A stretch of DNA of 64,000 nucleotides, from positions 7,428,756 through 7,492,755 of the forward strand of contig CM054155.1 of assembly GCA_028751875.1 (NCBI GenBank), read 5' to 3'. Shown one piece after another: positions 10,506-20,718 of this stretch. A program made the translations under genes and the position numbers. Source of the DNA: Rapana venosa (lineage: Eukaryota; Mollusca; Gastropoda; Neogastropoda; Muricidae). Numbering within the stretch: position 1 is the stretch's first letter; the number at the start of each line of letters is the position of its first letter. The notes under the pieces were generated by a model. The model was given only the letters and a program-made list of their open reading frames with translations. It was not told where the DNA came from and made no database searches.

Positions 10506-10781
10506 CATTGTGGTCTCCAGAAGAAAGGCATCACATGACCTCTCACAGACACTGGTGATGGGGATAGCCATGGACCAGGAAACAGACACAGCAGGAAGAG
10601 ATGGAGGGTGTGTGTGTGTGGGGGGGGGGGGTATGGGGCCATGTGGTGTGGACAGATGCTGGTAGAAAGCAGAAAGACCAAAGGAACAAGGTCTTTTCCT
10701 GTGGCTATTATGCTATGTGTGCGGAGATGTTTTGTATGGCGGCAAAGAGCTATATAATGGGTGAGTGTTTTAGGGGATACC

Positions 10782-10907
10782 TTGTGTGTGTGTGTGTGTG
10801 TGTGTTTGGTGTGTGTGAGAGAGAGAAGAGAGAGGGGTGTGTGTGTGTGTGAGAGAGAGAGAGTGTGTGTGTGGTTATGTGTTGTGAGAGAGAGACAGAG
10901 AAGAGAG

Positions 10908-10941
<34 letters not shown>

Positions 10942-10996
10942 GAGAGAGAATTGAGAGAGAGAGAGAGAGAGAGAGTAGAGAGAGAGAGAGAGAAAG
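10782..10996. repeat. (GT)n then (GA)n microsatellite
   Basis: A GT run passes into a long purine (GA)n tract ending near AGAAAGATTCGG. Confidence 0.95.
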
Positions 10997-10999
10997 ATT

Positions 11000-11265
11000 C
11001 GGATGTTTCCTCATTAGGCCATAGCCCATAATGAAGGGGGAAGTAAGCTAAAAAACAATTCATCAAACACATTCAAACAAACATACAATCAACAATATAA
11101 GAGTCATAATAATGAACTATGATGTTACAATTTTTCTCAGCTGAAGGCTTCGTGAAGGAAGTGAGACAGGTTCCAAATATTCATAATGTCTTGTAGAGGA
11201 CATCAAAAGTTAATTTGAACGTGCAAGGCGGTCCAAAATATTTAGGTGAAATAAACTTATCTCTG
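11000..11265. other. No recognisable feature
   Basis: AT-rich single-copy-looking sequence between two microsatellites; no supported gene. Confidence 0.5.
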
Positions 11266-11267
11266 AG

Positions 11268-11268
11268 C

Positions 11269-11308
<40 letters not shown>

Positions 11309-11430
11309 GAGAGAGAGGGAGGGAGGGAGGGAGAGGAGGAGGGGTGATGATTTAGTGATGGTGTGTGTGTGTGTGTGTGTGTGTGTGGGGTGTGTGTGTG
11401 TTTTGTGTGTTGTGTGTGTGTGTGTGTGTG

Positions 11431-11461
<31 letters not shown>

Positions 11462-11486
11462 GTGTGTGTGTGTGTGTTGTGTTTTG

Positions 11487-11541
<55 letters not shown>
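11268..11541. repeat. (GA)n then (GT)n microsatellite
   Basis: Purine tract 11268-11340 followed by a long GT tract 11361-11541 with a few T and G interruptions. Confidence 0.95.
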
Positions 11542-11548
<7 letters not shown>

Positions 11549-11841
11549 GGAAATGTGGTTTTTTTGCAAATTTATGAGCCACTTCATGCTTTCTACCCCA
11601 CAAAAATTCAACAGACTTTGCCCTCACGACTCTTCACCTCACTCTCTTTCTTTTCATCAGACCTGGTTGTTGCTGTGTTTTTTAAATATATCTTAATCCT
11701 GATCAGTTCGATCCAGCTAACCTGACCCCTCTTTCTCACTAAACCCTAACACTTGTTTCCGTTTTCACACCTGCTTGTATAGACATAGAAGAAATTTTCT
11801 TTCACAAGTCGACAGAAATGTTCAATGTAAAAGGGCAGTTA

Positions 11842-12138
11842 GGGGTCGGGATAGCTCAGTGGTCAGAGCACTCGCTTCCCCACAGATAAGGTTAAGCAGC
11901 ATCGAGCATGGTTACCAATTGGGTGGGTGACCGTTTGAGCGCCTTGGCTTCAGTACAGTCCCCCATTTCACACAGCTGTAAATGGGTACCTACCTTTTTC
12001 GGTATAGGATCAGGGAAGGTAAAGCAGCTAGGAGAGGAGATGGGTGCCGCCGTCAATATGTTGGCCCCTGGAAAAGTGAGGTCACTGATGCCTCGCTCCC
12101 CTACGACCACAAAGGTTATGGGACACCTTTACCTTAAA
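11842..12138 (+). mobile_element. SINE B, complete plus-strand copy (tRNA-like head plus 5S-like block)
   Basis: This is a short non-autonomous retroelement expected to be transcribed by RNA polymerase III. The head, GGGATAGCTCAGTGGTCAG, matches a tRNA box A region. Instead of a tRNA box B there follows at 11891-11933 a stretch beginning GTTAAGCAGCATCGAGCATG and ending GGGTGGGTGACCG. It lines up without gaps with the 3' internal control region of 5S rRNA, as I know that gene. The body continues through CAGTACAGTCCCCC and a GGAGATGGGTGCCGCC block to a short GGGACACCTTTACC end with no long tail. The minus-strand copy at 50527-50824 has a target-site duplication, so the family was mobile. Confidence 0.85.
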
Positions 12139-12139
12139 G

Positions 12140-12940
12140 AGCAGTTGCTGTTGTTATTGAATGTTTGGGCGTTCTACAGATTGCCACCTCAAAGTTCTCC
12201 CGGGATATGTATCCTGTCCATTCCTCAAATCCTGCTGTGAGTACTGCAAACTTTGCAAATCTGGATGAGGATTTTGCGTGTGTGACTTTTTTCAAGTCCT
12301 TTACTATACACGTAGTTATATTTCGATTTTAGAGGAGTTGGTTGCAGTTACATGCACAGTCGATTGCTATCATTGACTTAGATACCATGTTTGTTTAAAC
12401 CTCATTGATTTCAATTCACTTCCATTCAATTCAAATACATTATTATCTATCAAACAGAGAAATATGCGCGTGGGTTGCAAAGCTTACTTAACAGAAAAAA
12501 ACAGAAAAGCATTGATCACAAGAATTATACCACATCACAACTGATATTGAAATAAATATGAGAAAACAATAATAAAAGAATGTTTTGAAAAAATCGCTAA
12601 CACACATACACACACGCACGCAAAACATACACACAAACACACACCCACGCACGCGCGTGCGGACCTATTACACTCCTCTGATAATCTCCTGATAGGGCCA
12701 CGTAGAGCAAAAATAGACAATCTACTGATAGCGATGCAATTCCAGCTCAGCTATTATTGTTTGTTTATTTCAACAGCTTCTACTGCTCGGAGTGAAAGTA
12801 TTTTTCGAAATCTCTGCACACTTCTGTTTAGAAAAAAAACCCACACACTTGCAGACACACAGAGACATAAAGGCAGACATGGAGAGAGGGAAGAGAACTC
12901 AAACAGAAAAGCAAGTACAGCAGCCAAGAGTTAGCTTTCA
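12140..12940. other. No gene; short (CA)n at 12601-12660
   Basis: Mostly AT-rich sequence with no family I can name. The ACACGCACGC-type tract at 12601-12660 is the only clear element. Confidence 0.5.
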
Positions 12941-12949
12941 TTTCACTCT

Positions 12950-13510
12950 ATTTCCTAAGGCAGCATTACGCCCCTTTATCCATTCCCATGAGCCTCTTTA
13001 TCGTCCTGTTCACTTACAGCCAGCCAAAGAACAGAAAGCCACACTGGCCCCACTCCAGCAAATCTACAAGCAAAATTGAAAGGAGAAAAGCCAGCACTCG
13101 TCTGCCTCGGTGCCAGAAAAGGCTGGTACAAATGAAAGAAGAGCAGTGAGACAGAAAAGAGAGGACGGTCCTATGTCACACCCAGTTACTCCCATGGCTA
13201 TAGCCACACCCAGTTACCTCCCATGGCTATATGTCACACTCAGTTACCTCCATGCTCTCTTCCCCTCTCTCTCTCTTCTCTCTCCTCCTCTCCTCTTCCT
13301 CTCCCCTCTCCCCCCTCCTCCCCTCCTCCCTTTCCCCCTCTCTCTCTCTCTCTCTCTCTCCTGGGGTGATCAGTGGAGCAGGATGGACATCCCATTTGAT
13401 GGGCAAACAGGTCTATGCTTGGCTCTTGAAGACTGCTTTCTGATGTTTCCCTGCTTCCTGAAGTTAAAAAGACGTGTGGGGGCAGTGCCCAGGTAGCAAG
13501 CCAGCTAAAC
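12950..13510. repeat. Module F, copy F1 (contains a CT-rich expansion)
   Basis: Landmarks shared with 13870 and 15150 are CCACACTGGCCCCACTCCAG, GGTGCCAGAAAAGGCTGG, GCAGTGAGACAGAAAAGAGAGG and a closing AAAAGACGTGTGGGGGCAGTG. A CT-rich tract at 13255-13362 has grown in the middle. No conserved protein is apparent. Confidence 0.6.
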
Positions 13511-13709
13511 AGAACCAGCAGAGATTGTTCAGTGGGGGAAGAAAGGAATTGCCTTCAATAATAAAAGACCATACGTTTTTTTCCGTTTGACTTTTTCATT
13601 AAAAGAAAGATTTAAAACACTTCGTGTTTGTTTTAGTAATGCTTTAAGTGGCATGAGATTCTTAAAAAAGTTCAGGATGGCACACATACACAAGCATCCT
13701 CCATCTCCC

Positions 13710-13775
13710 CCCCCACACACACACACACACACTGACACCCACCCACACACAGACACGCGCGCGCATGATGCATGT
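13710..13775. repeat. (CA)n microsatellite with GCGCGC
   Basis: CA units followed by ACACGCGCGCGCATG. Confidence 0.9.
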
Positions 13776-13869
13776 GCGTATGCACGCGAGCACGCACCAG
13801 ACACAGCAGCAGAGATAGAGATACAGACACAAAAACACCACGAAAAAGACAACAAAGAGATTTTCCCAT

Positions 13870-14325
13870 TTCTCTAGGCAACAACTTCCTCCCTCTTTTA
13901 TCCTAGGACCCTCTCTACCACCATGTTTCTACAGCAGCCAGTGTCATGTCATGGCGACTGCCACGCTCCAGCACTCTACAAGTAAAAGTTCAGAAAGCTG
14001 ATAAAACCTGTGGTGTCATTGGTGCCAGAATGGCTGGGACAGAATGGAAAGGGGCAGTGAGACAGCACAGAGAGGATGGGCCCTCCCTCCCCCCCCCCTC
14101 CCGCCACGCCCTATTGCACTCCTATGGCCATCTTGTGGCGTGGTCAACAGAGAAGGCAGAAACCACTCCACTGATGGGTATGGACTCCCCGTTCCTAGCT
14201 TCTGAGGTCTTTTGGTTTGTCTCTTCTGTGGTTCAAAGCTAAAGTCGTTTGTGAGTACTGTGAAATCATCAGTGCAGTTAAAACCTGTTACTTTTTTTCC
14301 CGCAAAATATTTCAGAATTTGGAAA
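13870..14325. repeat. Module F, copy F2
   Basis: CAGCAGCCAGTGTCATGTCATGG, GGTGTCATTGGTGCCAGAATGG, GGGGCAGTGAGACAG, a homopolymer C run, CACTCCTATGGCCATCTTGTG and TGTGAAATCATCAGTGCAG. The minus strand is open for about 115 residues and resembles the minus-strand ORF of F3. No domain is recognised. Confidence 0.7.
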
Positions 14326-14790
14326 TGTGTGCAGGAAGGGGACAAAAAGGGTGGCGTGGCCAAGCATAAATGTATTTACCTTTACCTGCTCTTTTTCTAT
14401 TTAACACATATACTAATTGTGGCTCCAGGCATTGTTTTGGTGATTTTACTACCAGTAAACATCCAACTCCTAATATAGTTTTATATTCAATAGTCATGCA
14501 ACCATTTTTAAGATATTTCAAAATTTAAAAATCTGTAAAGTAAGGGATACAAAAGGTAGACAAGGCCAAAGCATACTTGTATTTACCTTTACCTGTTCTT
14601 TTTCTAATTTAACAGATATATTATCCTTGATTCAGGGATTCTTTGTGTGCATTCTACTACTAATAAACATCCAACACCTGATATTTTTATGTTTGGTACT
14701 CGTGCGACCATTTCTCGAGATATTTTTTAATGTAAAGAAGCCAACTAGGGCTAGTCAGCCAGTAAAACCCAAGCTGATGTTCTCAAGCTT
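14326..14790. repeat. Internal ~200-base direct repeat after F2
   Basis: TATTTACCTTTACCTGCTC, AACATCCAACTCCTAATAT-type sequence and a GGCCAAGCATAAATG-like block occur twice, at about 14340-14520 and 14550-14710. A third diverged form is near 15960-16080. Confidence 0.6.
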
Positions 14791-14914
14791 TTGTCAAGTA
14801 CAGTTTAAAAAAAAGGAAACATGGCCAATTCCATAGAAAGGCAAGTCCAGTCAGGATAGGAGTATTAAGTGTTGTCCCTATGCCTGGCTAAAATACTTTT
14901 ATGAAAATGTAAGC

Positions 14915-14978
14915 TCACACACATACACACATACACACAAATGCATAAATGCATGTACACAGCATGCACACATGCATG

Positions 14979-15011
<33 letters not shown>

Positions 15012-15027
15012 GCACATACACACACCA
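14915..15027. repeat. (CA)n microsatellite with CATGCA interruptions
   Basis: Two CA blocks separated by ATGCATAAATGCATG-type sequence. Confidence 0.9.
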
Positions 15028-15149
15028 GTGACAGGAACAGAAATAATGTCAAAGACCTTAAAAAAAACATAATAAGGAAAAACAAAAAATACCTGACCCC
15101 AACAGACAACAAAACGTTAATTCTTTATTTTATTTTCATTTCCCAAGGC

Positions 15150-15565
15150 AAAACTTTTCTCCATCTTTCACCCTCTCTACCACCATGTTCAACAGCAGCC
15201 AGTGTCATGTCATGGCAAGCTGCCACGCTCCAACACTCTACAAGTAAAAATTCACAAAGCTGATAAAACGTGTGGTGTCATTTGGTGCCAGAATGGCTGG
15301 GACAGAAATGGAAAGGGGCAGTGAGACAGAACAGAGAGGATGACCCCCCCCCCCCCCCTATCCCCTGCCTGCCCGTTACGTCCTATTGCACTCCTATGGC
15401 CATCTTGTGTCGTGGTCATCAGAGCAAGGCAGAAACCACTCCACTGGTGGGTATGGAGTTCAGTTCCTGGCTTCTGAGGCCTTTTGTTCCATCTCTTCTG
15501 GGGTTCAAAGCGAAAGCCGCTTCTGGGCACTGTGAAATCATCAGTGCAGTTAAAAACTTGTTTTA
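15150..15565. repeat. Module F, copy F3
   Basis: Near-identical order to F2, about 1.27 kb downstream: CAGTGTCATGTCATGGCAAG, GTGTCATTTGGTGCCAG, a poly-C run at 15343-15358, CTATTGCACTCCTATGG and TGTGAAATCATCAGTGCAG. F2 and F3 are therefore a tandem pair. Confidence 0.75.
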
Positions 15566-15569
15566 ACCT

Positions 15570-15900
15570 CCTGGGGATTGCTTTGAGCCTGTCAGGATAG
15601 ATAGCTTCCCCACCATCTGGAAATTCTCTGCTAGGAATTCCCTCTTTTCTATCTATCTCTTTATCTCTGTTGTGTTCTGTTTTCTTCCTGTCACCTCCTT
15701 CTTGTCTATTCTCTGCCTTCTTTGTCCACTCTCCTGTCTTTTTTCCAGAGAGACTTAAAAGATAGCAGTACACTCCCATGCCAAAGTCAGATGCGCTGGA
15801 CATGACTTGTCAGGTTCTCAATGGCAGCGCAAAGCTTTTTCGCTCGTATGAAAAACACCATGAGTTAACGTCTGAGCATTTCCGAAGACGAATAAACGAG
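15570..15900 (-). repeat. Repeat M, copy 2
   Basis: It starts right after F3. It carries GGATAGATAGCTTCCCCACC (TATA motif decayed to GGATAGATA), GGAAATTCTCTGCTAGGAATTCC, CAGAGAGACTTAAAAGATAGC and ends near GAGCATTTCCGAAGACG. Same order as M at 37798 and 56465. Confidence 0.7.
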
Positions 15901-16089
15901 TTACATTTTTTCTGCATGGAGTTCCAGAATTTAAAAAAAGTGTAAGCAGAGATAGAAACAACAAGTGTAACACGACCAAGGCATACATATATTTGCCTTT
16001 GGTTGTTATTTGTTTCAAAAAGTGTATTATGTTGGTTCCAGTCAACCTTTGTGCACAATCTCCTGATAATGAACATCGAGAATTTTTTG

Positions 16090-16670
16090 GTAGCCTACTT
16101 CGAATTTTTCTTGCTTTTCTTTTCTCGTTTGGTATTTTGTTTAAGTTTTTTGTCATTTATGTTTGTTTTGTTTTGTTTTTTGTTGTTTTTCTCTTTTTTT
16201 CCTTGGTTTTGTGTGTATGTGTGGGGGTTTTTTGTTTGAGGTTGGGTTGTTGTTGTTTTTGTTGTTGTTGTTATTTTTTGGGGGGGGACTTTGGGGGGAG
16301 GGGTATAGTAAAGGAGCTGCTAATCAAGTCAGGGAGGGAAATTGAAGAATGCCATTCACAGGGCGTGCTAAACTGCATGTGTTCAACAAAATGTAAGTTC
16401 ACACACACATGCGCCCACGCGCACGCGAGCGCGCGCGCGCACACACACACACACACACTCACACACAAAAGCTTCATGTGAAATACGACACAGACACACA
16501 GATCGGCAGCCAGTCACTCAGAGAGACAGGGCTAAGCGGAAAACAAACCAGCTAAACTGACAGTGTAAACGACAGGAAGAAACGTAGCATAATATCAAAA
16601 GCTTGCTTTCATTCGCCTCCTTTTTTTGTAAATACAGCAGTTTTCTCCCTTGTCCATCCCATGCAACAGT
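16090..16670. other. T/G-rich low-complexity sequence and (CA)n
   Basis: TTTTG/TTGTTG-rich stretch to about 16290, unrelated sequence, then a GCGCGC-flanked (CA)n at 16400-16463. The 162-residue plus-strand ORF here is hydrophobic low complexity and is not supported as a gene. Confidence 0.6.
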
Positions 16671-16840
16671 GGATCGGTGGTCTAGAGGTAACGCGCCTGC
16701 CTAGAAAGCTAAAAGTCCGGGTCGAAAGTGTGCGGTGATTCGATCCCCGTTTAGGCCCGAAAATTTCCCATTCCATTAGACCATGAGTGGCCAGCTAGTC
16801 TTTAGAATGAGACAATAAACCGAGGTCCCGTGGGTTACAC
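16670..16840 (+). mobile_element. SINE A, copy 1, part 1 (tRNA-like head and core)
   Basis: The tRNA-like box A (GGTCTAGAGGTAACGCG) and box B (GTGATTCGATCCCCG) are followed by the shared SINE core AATGAGACAATAAACCGAGG, and it stops at GTGGGTTACAC. The expected continuation (as at 58260) reappears only at 18561 and then at 24728. One SINE has thus been split twice by younger LINEs. Confidence 0.85.
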
Positions 16841-18189
16841 GACCTCGATCCCAACATTCTGAAGAATTATAGGCCTGTCTCAAACTTACCCTTTGTCTCT
16901 AAAGTACTAGGAAAAGTTGTTCTCAAACAGCTCAACAGTCACCTTCATTCCAATGATCTTCTTCCCACTTTTCAGTCTGCCTATCGCCCCAACCACAGCA
17001 CCGAAACCACCCTAGTCCATACTTTAGATACACTTCTACTTGCTTCTGATGCAGGAAAAATCTCCCTCCTCACTCTTCTTGACTTATCTGCAGCCTTTGA
17101 TACAATAGATCACTCAATTCTTCTTTCTCGCCCCCAAAATACGTTTGGTATTAATTGCACAGCCCTCACCTGGTTTACTTCATACCTCACAGACAGGTTC
17201 CAGAAAGTTATTGTAAACAAAATTCAATCAAAACCTGTCAAAATGGAATGTGGAGTCCCGCAGGGATCAGTCCTGGGCCCTGTTCTCTTTACTCTCTACA
17301 CTGCTCCACTCTCACATATAATAAACAACCACCCTATTGATCATCATTTCTATACCGATGATACTCAGCTTCAGTGCAGCGATACTGTTGAAAACTTGCC
17401 TTCCCTCCTGACAAATATGTCCTACTGCCTTCAAGACATTCAAAACTGGATGACTCAGAACAAGTTACAACTTAATGCCGATAAAACCGAAGCCATGCTC
17501 ATAGGGACCCAACATAAACTTTCCTCTATCACAAAAACTTCAATAGAATTCGGCAATACGTCAGTTCCTTTGTCCAACTATGTGAAGTATTTAGGAGTAG
17601 TTCTTGACAACACACTCTCTATGAAAAAATTCATCACCCAGACCTGCCAGTCTTGCTACTATCAATTACGGCGCATAAGCGCGATTCGCAAGTATCTGTC
17701 CACTGATGCAACTTCCAAGCTTGTCACATCTCTCATTCTTTCACGTTTAGACTACTGTAATTCTCTTTTGGCTGGCCTACCAGCATCATCTATCCACTCT
17801 CTTCAACGCATACAAAACTCTGCAGCTCGACTGGTCCTAAGAAAGAAAAAATCTGAACACATCACTCTCTTCTGCGATCTCTTCACTGGTTGCCTGTCTC
17901 ACAAAGACTGGAGTATAAAATCAATACCCTCTGTTTCAAATGTCTCCACAAATCTGCACCCTCTTATCTCTGTAACTGTCTTCACCTGTACACTCCATCC
18001 CGTTCCCTTCGTTCAGCCGCAGATACTTTGTGCTTTCGAACACCCAGATTCAAACAAACCACTGTTGGCCGTCGCTCCTTCTCTGTTTCTGGTCCATCCA
18101 CCTGGAATGACCTCCCTCTTTCACTTCGTCAAAAGCCTTCACTTGATTCCTTCAAATCCAGCCTCAAAACACACTTATTTCCTACCTGA
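16841..18189 (+). pseudogene. RT ORF of the CR1/L2-type LINE, frameshifted
   Basis: This encoded the reverse transcriptase that copies LINE RNA at the cut target. The frame is open from the SINE junction at 16841, through the first internal Met codon at 17243, to about 17870. There a small deletion shifts the frame after SEHIT; the original frame resumes with 17890-18189. Visible RT motifs are AAFDTIDH, GVPQGSVLGP and FYTDDTQLQ, where the usual Ala of YADD is Thr. The C-terminal segment ends SLKTHLFPT. About 450 codons survive out of what is usually a much longer ORF that includes an endonuclease. It is not functional. Confidence 0.85.
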
Positions 18190-18250
18190 GACTTTCCCCC
18201 CACATATCTGTCCCTAATTTTCAACAGGATCTTTGACCTTCTAAGTGTTG

Positions 18251-18395
<145 letters not shown>

Positions 18396-18560
18396 CGTGC
18401 GTAGTGCGCGCGCATGGAGATTTGAAATCTGTTGCTCATTATGTTTAAGGAGAGTTGCATGCCTGTAAATGATTGAGTGCAAGCGCTTCGATTTGTTTGT
18501 TTTTTACAAGATTCAGCGCTATATAGATTCCATATATTATTATTATTATTATTATTATTA

Positions 18561-18583
18561 TTACACAAAATTATTTAGCGCGC
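18561..18583 (+). mobile_element. SINE A, copy 1, part 2 (short middle piece)
   Basis: TTACACAAAATTATTTAGCG plus CGC corresponds to the TTGCACATAATTATTTAGTG segment of the intact SINE at 58262-58281. It lies between the tail of one LINE and the start of the next and contains the left target-site duplication of the L1/Tx1-type insertion. Confidence 0.8.
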
Positions 18584-18984
18584 CATCCTTTTACAGCCTA
18601 TAAATGTACGTTGATGCTGAGCTGCTGTTTTGTGTGTATAGGTCGCGGAGCGAGGAGGAGACTTTTTTTTTTTCTTTTTTTTTAATAATTCTTTGGGTAA
18701 AGAAAAAAACAACATCGCTAAAGCAGTAAAGCAGTGGATGCTATGCATATTTGTGGTGCATGTGTCAGTTGAGGTAGAATTTAACACGACATGGATTCTG
18801 TTGATGACGTTGTTCATGATCAATGCCTATCTGTCCAGGTAATTATGTCCTGAAGGCGGAGAGGTTCGGCTGCATGGTTGCAGCTGCTGCTGTAACTGAG
18901 AAAATCCATTGAAGAGAACAGAAACTCCTAGAAGTCTCTGTTACTTAGTCGTGCGTATGTGATTGTTGTTATACCCTTTCTTGA

Positions 18985-19331
18985 ATTATTTATTTATTTA
19001 TTTGTTTATTCTTTTGTATCGAGGATGGTGGAGTGGGAACTCGTGTGCTTTTTTTTCATCCGGTCCCCGTGTGTGTACGGCTTTGTAAATTTTGTCATCT
19101 GGCACACGGTGGCCTGCTCTTGCGGAGGGCGGAGCAGGATTTGGCGTGTGCGCAGGGTGTTCTGCGTGCGTTCGCGCACGGGGCCTCGGTTTGTAGTCTC
19201 ATCCGAGGAACTTTAGGGGAGAGTGGAGTCTGCACTGATGTTGGCTCCAGCGGAAGATGTCCCCTTAGGCGGGAATCAGCCCGGGTCGTCGGATTGCAAG
19301 TGCAATGTTCTGACCACTGGGCTGTCCCGTC
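18985..19331 (-). mobile_element. SINE C, complete minus-strand copy inside the LINE 5' region
   Basis: On the minus strand: a tRNA-like head (GACGGGACAGCCCAGTGGTC), box B-like region, the core CCTCGGATGAGACTACAAACC with GAGGCCCCGTG, then ACACGCCAAATCC, and a tail ending (AAT/AAAT)n. It is the third layer of nesting in this stretch. Confidence 0.8.
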
Positions 19332-19432
19332 ATTATCATTATCATCGGTGTGTTGAAGACGAGGATGTGTGGATGGGGATGATGATGGCGATAATGATGG
19401 CGATAATTTTTATTGCTGTTGCTATTATGATT

Positions 19433-19435
<3 letters not shown>

Positions 19436-19504
<69 letters not shown>

Positions 19505-19510
19505 CATTGT

Positions 19511-19541
<31 letters not shown>

Positions 19542-19552
19542 ATTGTAGTTAC

Positions 19553-19586
<34 letters not shown>

Positions 19587-19590
19587 GACT
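19436..19590. repeat. (TTA)n / (TTG)n microsatellite
   Basis: Two TTA runs separated by a TTG run; the overlapping poly-Tyr, poly-Ile and poly-Asn ORFs are artefacts. Confidence 0.95.
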
Positions 19591-20103
19591 ACGAGGTTAT
19601 ACGCAAAGGTATTTGTGTTAGTAAATGATCGGATGCTTTGCATTCCTTTTTTCTTCTTTGAAGCATGTACGGAAGTGTGCGTATATAAGAGTTGCAGAAA
19701 TGTGTATTCTGATTATGTGCGAATATTACACAGTGCATACACGTCTATAGATGTTGTACCTATCTGATTTCTGCACTGCCTGAGCAGATCCATCAAGGTA
19801 TTATAGTATATTCATTTTAAGTGTGTATTAATTATTTTCTTTTTGTGTATCTGTGCACGTGTTGTAAATGTTTAGTCGTTCAAATCAGGCATTGAATATG
19901 ACCAACAATGTATTCTGGCAGTTATTTTTGTTCTACTGCAGCACTCCTGATTGTCCACGCCGAGGGTGCCTTTTCCATGGGTTAACAAAGTGTTTTGGAT
20001 GTGATGAGTCTGTACAGTGTTTTATTTTAGGTGAAAGTAATGGGGGTTTACGATAATGTTCTTGTGCTAACAATGTATCAGCTTTCTATATTGCAAACCA
20101 TTT

Positions 20104-20718
20104 ATGATGGAGAGAGCCATTAGAATTATATCTATGAACTGCCAGGGCCTTGCAAATGCAACAAAGAGACGAGATGTCTTTCATTATTTAAGAAATACAA
20201 ATTGCTCTATTTTTCTACTACAAGATACCCATATTGACCCAAAAATGGAGCGATATATCCGTTCTGAATGGGGCTACAAGTGTTATTTTGCTTCCCACAA
20301 TTCAAGCTCAAGAGGTGGGGCCATCCTCTTTAATAACAATTTTGAATTCAAAGTAAAGAAAATCTATAAAGACCCTGATGGTAATTATATATTTGTCTCG
20401 GTTCATATAATGAATAAAGACTTTCTTATAGTTAGTATGTATGGACCTAACAGAGACTCACCAGAGTTTTATTATGAATTGGAGGGCCATATACGCGATG
20501 TGGTCTCTGAAAATCTTATTGTTGGAGGAGACTGGAATCTTGTGCTAGATCCAGACTTTGATTACTTTAATTACAAGCATGTCAACAACCCAAAGGCTCA
20601 GGAACAGGTCAAACATATGATGACAAATTTAAACTTGTCAGACATGTGGAGGGAATTCCATCCCCAGGCCAAAAGGTACACATGGCGAAGGAGTAACCCT
20701 GTGCACAAAGCCGGCTAG
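20104..20718 (+). pseudogene. LINE endonuclease domain (AP-type), L1/Tx1-like
   Basis: This is the N-terminal part of the LINE ORF2 product, which nicks target DNA to prime reverse transcription. The ATG pair at 20104/20107 gives MMERAIRIISMNCQGL, the usual start of such domains. Motifs in order are SMNCQGL, FLLQDTHI (Asp where the family often has Glu), RGGAILFN, SMYGPN, VGGDWNLVLDP and RYTWRR. A single-base loss after VHKAG ends the frame at 20718. The downstream TDHS motif, matching the conserved SDH box, is visible in another frame at 20787-20795. About 204 residues are open. Confidence 0.85.

Noticed and set aside
10430..11725. Ser/Leu-, His/Thr- and Cys/Val-rich ORFs of up to 199 residues
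   Set aside because: They are translations of (CT)n, (CA)n and (GT)n microsatellites.
11891..11933. Possible 5S rRNA gene
   Set aside because: Only the internal ~45 bases resemble 5S; the 5' third and the 3' end are absent and the block sits inside SINE B.
15252..15803. 183-residue minus-strand ORF as a host gene
   Set aside because: It spans the end of module F3 and repeat M, and breaks in the other copies of both repeats.
16003..16481. 162-residue Phe/Leu/Cys-rich ORF as a membrane protein
   Set aside because: It arises from T/G-rich low complexity and (CA)n, with no relative elsewhere in the window.
16670..16760. Possible genuine tRNA gene
   Set aside because: Box A and B are present but there is no acceptor stem pairing or 3' tRNA end, and the same sequence continues into a SINE body in four copies.
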